From contig CAYRBD010000121.1 in assembly GCA_964422465.1 (NCBI GenBank), positions 1 through 8,242 on the forward strand: a DNA stretch of 8,242 nucleotides. The letters are read 5' to 3'. The number at the start of each line of letters is the position of its first letter. Positions within the stretch are counted from its first letter, which is position 1. Of the stretch, positions 4,953 through 8,242 are shown in pieces. Source of the DNA: FW021-bin31 sp964422465. Lineage in GTDB: Bacteria > Bacteroidota > Bacteroidia > Chitinophagales > Chitinophagaceae. Below the pieces are notes generated by a model. It ran no database searches and had not been told where the DNA came from. It worked only from the letters and a program-made list of their open reading frames with translations. A program made the position numbers and the translations under genes.

Positions 4953-7928
4953 ATGAAAAAATCGTTGTTAGTTACTGGTCTCCTATTGATAACCCTGTCC
5001 ATGGAATCTGCTTTTCAACCTGCAAATAATCGTTTCCCTTTCCTGCCCGATTCGCCCAGTCCGGATCCGGCCCGGGTCCTTGCCAGGGCATGGGTGGACA
5101 GTGTTTTCAAATCCATGAACCAGGAGGAACGAATTGCTCAATTGATTTTCATCAGGGCTTATTCAAACAAGGGAGCGCGCCATACCCGCCATGTAAAAGA
5201 GCTTATTACACAAAAGAAAGTTGGCGGCCTGGTTTTCTTTCAGGGATCGCCGGTAAGGCAGGCGATGTTAACCAATGAATATCAAAAACTGTCAAAAGTG
5301 CCCTTGTTTATTTCCATTGATGGAGAATGGGGCTTGGGGATGCGATTGGACAGTGTACTCTCTTTTCCGCATCAGATGATGCTGGGCGCCATTCAGGACA
5401 GCCTGTTGATCTATGAGGTGGGAAAGATGATTGGTGAACAATGTAAGCGAATCGGCGTACAAATTAATTTTGCTCCGGACGTGGACATCAACAACAATCC
5501 GGATAACCCGGTTATTAATGATCGCTCCTTCGGGGAAAATAAATACAAAGTTGCAAATTGGGGCATCCAGCTCATGCGGGGCATGCAAAGCACCGGCGTC
5601 ATGGCGGTAGCCAAACATTTCCCTGGGCATGGTGATACGCAGGTGGATTCTCATAAAACTCTTCCTGTAATCAATAAGAGCATGAAACAACTTCAGGAAC
5701 TGGAATTGTATCCCTTCCAGCAAATGATCAACTATGGCGTGGAAGGGGTCATGGTCGCTCACCTGGATATTCCTGCTATTGACAACCGGCCCCACCGTCC
5801 CATGTCACTTTCCAAAAAAGCCATCACGGACCTGTTAAGAAATACCATGGGATTCAACGGCCTTGTCTTCACAGATGCCCTTGAAATGAAGGGCGTAAGC
5901 GGTTATTATAAAGATGGCCGGGCAGGGGTAGAAGCCCTGAAAGCCGGGAATGATATCCTACTGCTGCCTAAAAACGTGGATCAATGTATTGCTGCTATCC
6001 AAAAGGCGGTTGCCAATGGAGAACTTCACCTTTCAGATATTTATAAGCGGGTAAAAAAGGTATTAATGGCCAAATATATGGCAGGTTTAAACGACTGGCA
6101 ACCGGTAGAAACCAAGAATTTGACAGCCGATCTGAATAGGGGTATAACCGCCCTCAACCGGGAGTTGGACATAGAAGCTATTACAGCCTTAAACAATGAA
6201 AATTACCTCCTGCCCTTTCCAAAGAACGATCCTTCCCGCATAGCGCTTTTAACCGTGGGTGGAAGGCTTCGGGAGTTTACAGAGCAGGCTTTGAGCTACC
6301 ATAAGGCAGATACCTTTAATTTTTCTGCCGATGAAAGTATTGCAAAAGCCGATAATCTGGCGGAGAAATTAAAATCTGATTATGACAAAATCATCATTGC
6401 CGTGGGTAATTATCATCGTTATCCGGCGGGAAGATACGGCCTCTCTGAGCCGGAAATACAGTTGATCCAACAATTACAAGAAGAGAAAAGAGTGGTCACT
6501 ATTGCTTTCGGAAACCCGTATGCCATACGATATTTCACACATGGCGCCGCCACTATTGCAGCCTATAATGATGCGGAAACCATGCAACTGACGGCAGCGG
6601 ACCTCCTCTTTGGCGCTTTTGACCCCAGGGGTAAGTTACCCGTTACGGTAAGCCGGGAATTTCCCTCAAAAACCGGGCTCAAAGATTTCTCCTTTAAGCG
6701 GGTGTATCTGCCCTTTCAGTATCCCTCAAGATTAGGGATCAGCGAGGTCGGGCTGAAGAAGGTAGATTCTATTGCCAAAGATGCTATTGCTAAAAAAGCC
6801 ACTCCCGGTTGCGAAATACTGGCCATGAAAGAGGGCAAGATATTTTATCACAAATCCTTCGGCCATTTTACCTATGATAAGAAAGAGGCTGTTCAGAAAA
6901 ATACGATTTATGACCTGGCTTCGGTCACGAAGGTGGCGGCCACTACGATGGCGGTCATGCGATTGTATGACGAAGGTAAATTAAAACTGGAGGGTACTTT
7001 GGGGGAATATCTTCCCTGGCTTCGCGGAACAAATAAAGCCAACCTGACTGTTAAGAACGTCATGTTGCATCAGGCCGGGTTTATACCTGACTTTTCAATA
7101 GGCTCGTTTTTTGACAAGAATGGCAAACCCAACCCGGATATTTTTCATGACACACGGGATGCCCGGTATAGTATTCACGTGGCCCAGAACCTTTACATGC
7201 GCAATGACTATGAAGATACGTTGAAAGCCCTCATTCGGAATAGCAGGCTTTATAAAAATCCCAAGTATGTTTATAGTGATATTGATTTTCAACTGATGGG
7301 GTACATTGTGGAAGAAATTACCGGACTTCCTTTGGGAGAATATATAAAAAGAACACTTTATGATCCCATGGGCCTGATGACTACCGGGTTTAAACCCAGA
7401 AAGCGATTTCCGCTAAGCAGGATAGCGCCTACGGAATGTGAGAAAGGTTTCCGTCAGCAATGTTTGCATGGGGATGTCCACGACCCGCGCAGCGCACTCG
7501 CCGGGGAAGTAGCCGGCCATGCCGGGTTGTTCTCGGATGCCTACGACCTGGGGGCGCTCATGCAGATGACCCTGAACGGCGGTACCCTGGATGGCGTTCG
7601 CTACCTGGATTCTTCCACCCTGAAGCTGTTTACCTCTTACCAGAGCGATATCAGCCGGCGGGGAATCGGCTGGGACAAGCGAGCTAAGGACCAGTCTAAA
7701 TTTCATTATCCCTATCCCTCTAAATACTGCTCTCCTGAGGTATATGGGCATTATGGCTATACCGGAACCTGCATCTGGGCCGATCCTGAGTATGGCTTTG
7801 TTTATATATTCCTGTCCAACAGAGTTAATCCAAGAGGAGGGGCAAATACCACTTTAGAGCATCTGGATGTTCGCTCCAAAGTAATGGATGCCTTTTATGA
7901 GGCAATGGGGGTCGGAGCAGAAGAATAA
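4953..7928 (+). CDS. Exported GH3 beta-N-acetylglucosaminidase fused to a beta-lactamase-family serine hydrolase
   Basis: This 991-residue protein starts with a type I signal peptide (KK then a hydrophobic stretch 5-15, likely cleaved near residue 20; no lipobox cysteine). Residues about 50-380 form a GH3 domain with the NagZ-type signature KHFPGHGDT (221-229) followed by Asp232 and His234, and the nucleophile Asp308 in FTDALEM. Residues about 400-590 resemble the GH3 C-terminal alpha/beta domain. Residues about 595-985 are a class C beta-lactamase/AmpC-like hydrolase: SVTK (Ser657, Lys660) for SxxK, YSD (774-776) in the YxN position and HYG (933-935) in the KTG position. By family, the first half removes GlcNAc from peptidoglycan fragments. 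The second half may be an amidase or peptidase, inferred from the separate NagZ and AmiE pair of Bacillus subtilis. The location is probably the periplasm. GGAAG lies nine bases before the ATG. Confidence 0.92.
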   Translation: MKKSLLVTGLLLITLSMESAFQPANNRFPFLPDSPSPDPARVLARAWVDSVFKSMNQEERIAQLIFIRAYSNKGARHTRHVKELITQKKVGGLVFFQGSPVRQAMLTNEYQKLSKVPLFISIDGEWGLGMRLDSVLSFPHQMMLGAIQDSLLIYEVGKMIGEQCKRIGVQINFAPDVDINNNPDNPVINDRSFGENKYKVANWGIQLMRGMQSTGVMAVAKHFPGHGDTQVDSHKTLPVINKSMKQLQELELYPFQQMINYGVEGVMVAHLDIPAIDNRPHRPMSLSKKAITDLLRNTMGFNGLVFTDALEMKGVSGYYKDGRAGVEALKAGNDILLLPKNVDQCIAAIQKAVANGELHLSDIYKRVKKVLMAKYMAGLNDWQPVETKNLTADLNRGITALNRELDIEAITALNNENYLLPFPKNDPSRIALLTVGGRLREFTEQALSYHKADTFNFSADESIAKADNLAEKLKSDYDKIIIAVGNYHRYPAGRYGLSEPEIQLIQQLQEEKRVVTIAFGNPYAIRYFTHGAATIAAYNDAETMQLTAADLLFGAFDPRGKLPVTVSREFPSKTGLKDFSFKRVYLPFQYPSRLGISEVGLKKVDSIAKDAIAKKATPGCEILAMKEGKIFYHKSFGHFTYDKKEAVQKNTIYDLASVTKVAATTMAVMRLYDEGKLKLEGTLGEYLPWLRGTNKANLTVKNVMLHQAGFIPDFSIGSFFDKNGKPNPDIFHDTRDARYSIHVAQNLYMRNDYEDTLKALIRNSRLYKNPKYVYSDIDFQLMGYIVEEITGLPLGEYIKRTLYDPMGLMTTGFKPRKRFPLSRIAPTECEKGFRQQCLHGDVHDPRSALAGEVAGHAGLFSDAYDLGALMQMTLNGGTLDGVRYLDSSTLKLFTSYQSDISRRGIGWDKRAKDQSKFHYPYPSKYCSPEVYGHYGYTGTCIWADPEYGFVYIFLSNRVNPRGGANTTLEHLDVRSKVMDAFYEAMGVGAEE

Positions 7929-7993
7929 GACCACGGCTGCCTGCTCTTGATAAAAGGGTTAGCCGGAGAGTTACTTGATTAAAAAGTACCGGA

Positions 7994-8242
7994 ATGAAAC
8001 CTACAACCATTTTATCATCAAATATAAAAACCATATTATTATGTCTGTGGGTCTGCTCCTTATTTTCTTGTAAGAAAGATATTTACATCAATATCCCGAA
8101 ACAGCCTTCAAGGCTCGTGGTTAATTGCCTCTTTAATCCCGACAGTACCTGGAAAGTTTTTGTAGGGAAAAGTGTCTCTTTAAATGTCACTTCTGCCTCA
8201 ATGATCAATGATGCGAATGTTACAATTTCGGGAAATAACCAA
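7994..8242 (+). CDS. DUF4249-type outer-membrane lipoprotein, N-terminal part; 3' end beyond the window
   Basis: An ATG at 7994 opens a frame of 83 codons that runs off the right edge. A short basic and polar start, a hydrophobic stretch (about 12-25) and the lipobox LFSC with Cys26 indicate a lipoprotein. After the cysteine come KKDIYINIPKQPSRLVVNCL, then FNPDSTWKVFVGKS and NDANVTISG. The acidic/Lys cysteine neighbourhood, the (K/R)LVVN strand and the later (D)ANVTI strand match my memory of Bacteroidota DUF4249 proteins, normally about 270-400 residues with no defined activity and often beside a TonB-dependent receptor. The gene is 65 bp downstream of the GH3 fusion. No good Shine-Dalgarno sequence is visible (GGA sits directly against the ATG) and no clear promoter or terminator was found in the spacer, so readthrough from the GH3 fusion is possible. 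Confidence 0.78.
   Translation, partial: MKPTTILSSNIKTILLCLWVCSLFSCKKDIYINIPKQPSRLVVNCLFNPDSTWKVFVGKSVSLNVTSASMINDANVTISGNNQ

Noticed and set aside
7413..7751. Minus-strand open frame inside the GH3 fusion
   Set aside because: It lies opposite the well-supported serine-hydrolase domain and has no family-like motif; it looks like an antisense shadow of a GC-richer stretch.
7934..7965. Possible terminator after the GH3 fusion (GGCT ... AGCC)
   Set aside because: Only a four-base stem with a long loop and no T tract.
1..8242. tRNA, rRNA, CRISPR array, insertion sequence, phage or defence genes
   Set aside because: No cloverleaf-like or rRNA sequence, no regularly spaced repeat array, and no transposase, integrase or defence motifs in any plausible coding frame.

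Overview
The window looks like a draft-assembly scaffold piece from a member of the Bacteroidota, probably near Chitinophagaceae or Sphingobacteriales (the rank is inference). The evidence is: a lipoprotein of the Ig-like (Big_5) type beginning CAQIVAPTGGPKDTLPP; a DUF4249-type lipoprotein; a MutL whose N-terminus reads MPDIIQLLSDHVANQIAAGE; a GH3/serine-hydrolase fusion of a kind I associate with this phylum; weak or absent Shine-Dalgarno sequences; and promoter-like elements of the form TTG-N19-TAnnTTTG. A run of exactly 100 N (2369-2468) marks a scaffold gap whose true length is unknown.

Layout. 1-236 (minus) is the start of an Ig-like domain lipoprotein that runs off the left edge. It is divergent from rsgA (318-1244, plus, TTG start), a ribosome-assembly GTPase. 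Next is a uracil-DNA-glycosylase-superfamily protein (1330-2043, plus) behind a near-ideal Bacteroidota promoter. The 185-bp convergent spacer 2044-2228 is not blank: it holds two diverged ~49-bp direct repeats plus shorter repeated and inverted CTTTGCGT/ACGCAAAG modules. On the minus strand follow the low-complexity C-terminal tail of an unidentified protein (2229-2368), the gap, a gamma-class carbonic anhydrase-like hexapeptide protein (3007-2480) and mutL (4872-3034, TTG start). mutL and the carbonic anhydrase are 26 bp apart and probably cotranscribed; the tail gene would be next in the same direction. Divergent from mutL is a 991-residue exported GH3 beta-N-acetylglucosaminidase/serine-hydrolase fusion (4953-7928). 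The window ends in the first 83 codons of a DUF4249-type lipoprotein (7994 onward).

Functional reading. Two genes concern DNA repair (MutL and the UDG-superfamily protein), but they are on opposite strands and not an operon. RsgA is a housekeeping ribosome-maturation factor. The GH3 fusion is best read as a cell-wall fragment processing enzyme that combines NagZ-like and AmiE-like activities in one chain. The two edge genes are envelope lipoproteins.

I find no CRISPR array, tRNA, rRNA, insertion sequence, phage or defence module. No clearly novel system is present. The best second-look items are the enzyme fusion, the MutL active-site substitutions, the atypical glycosylase motif, the intergenic repeat, and a perfect palindrome touching the gap that also creates the carbonic anhydrase stop codon.
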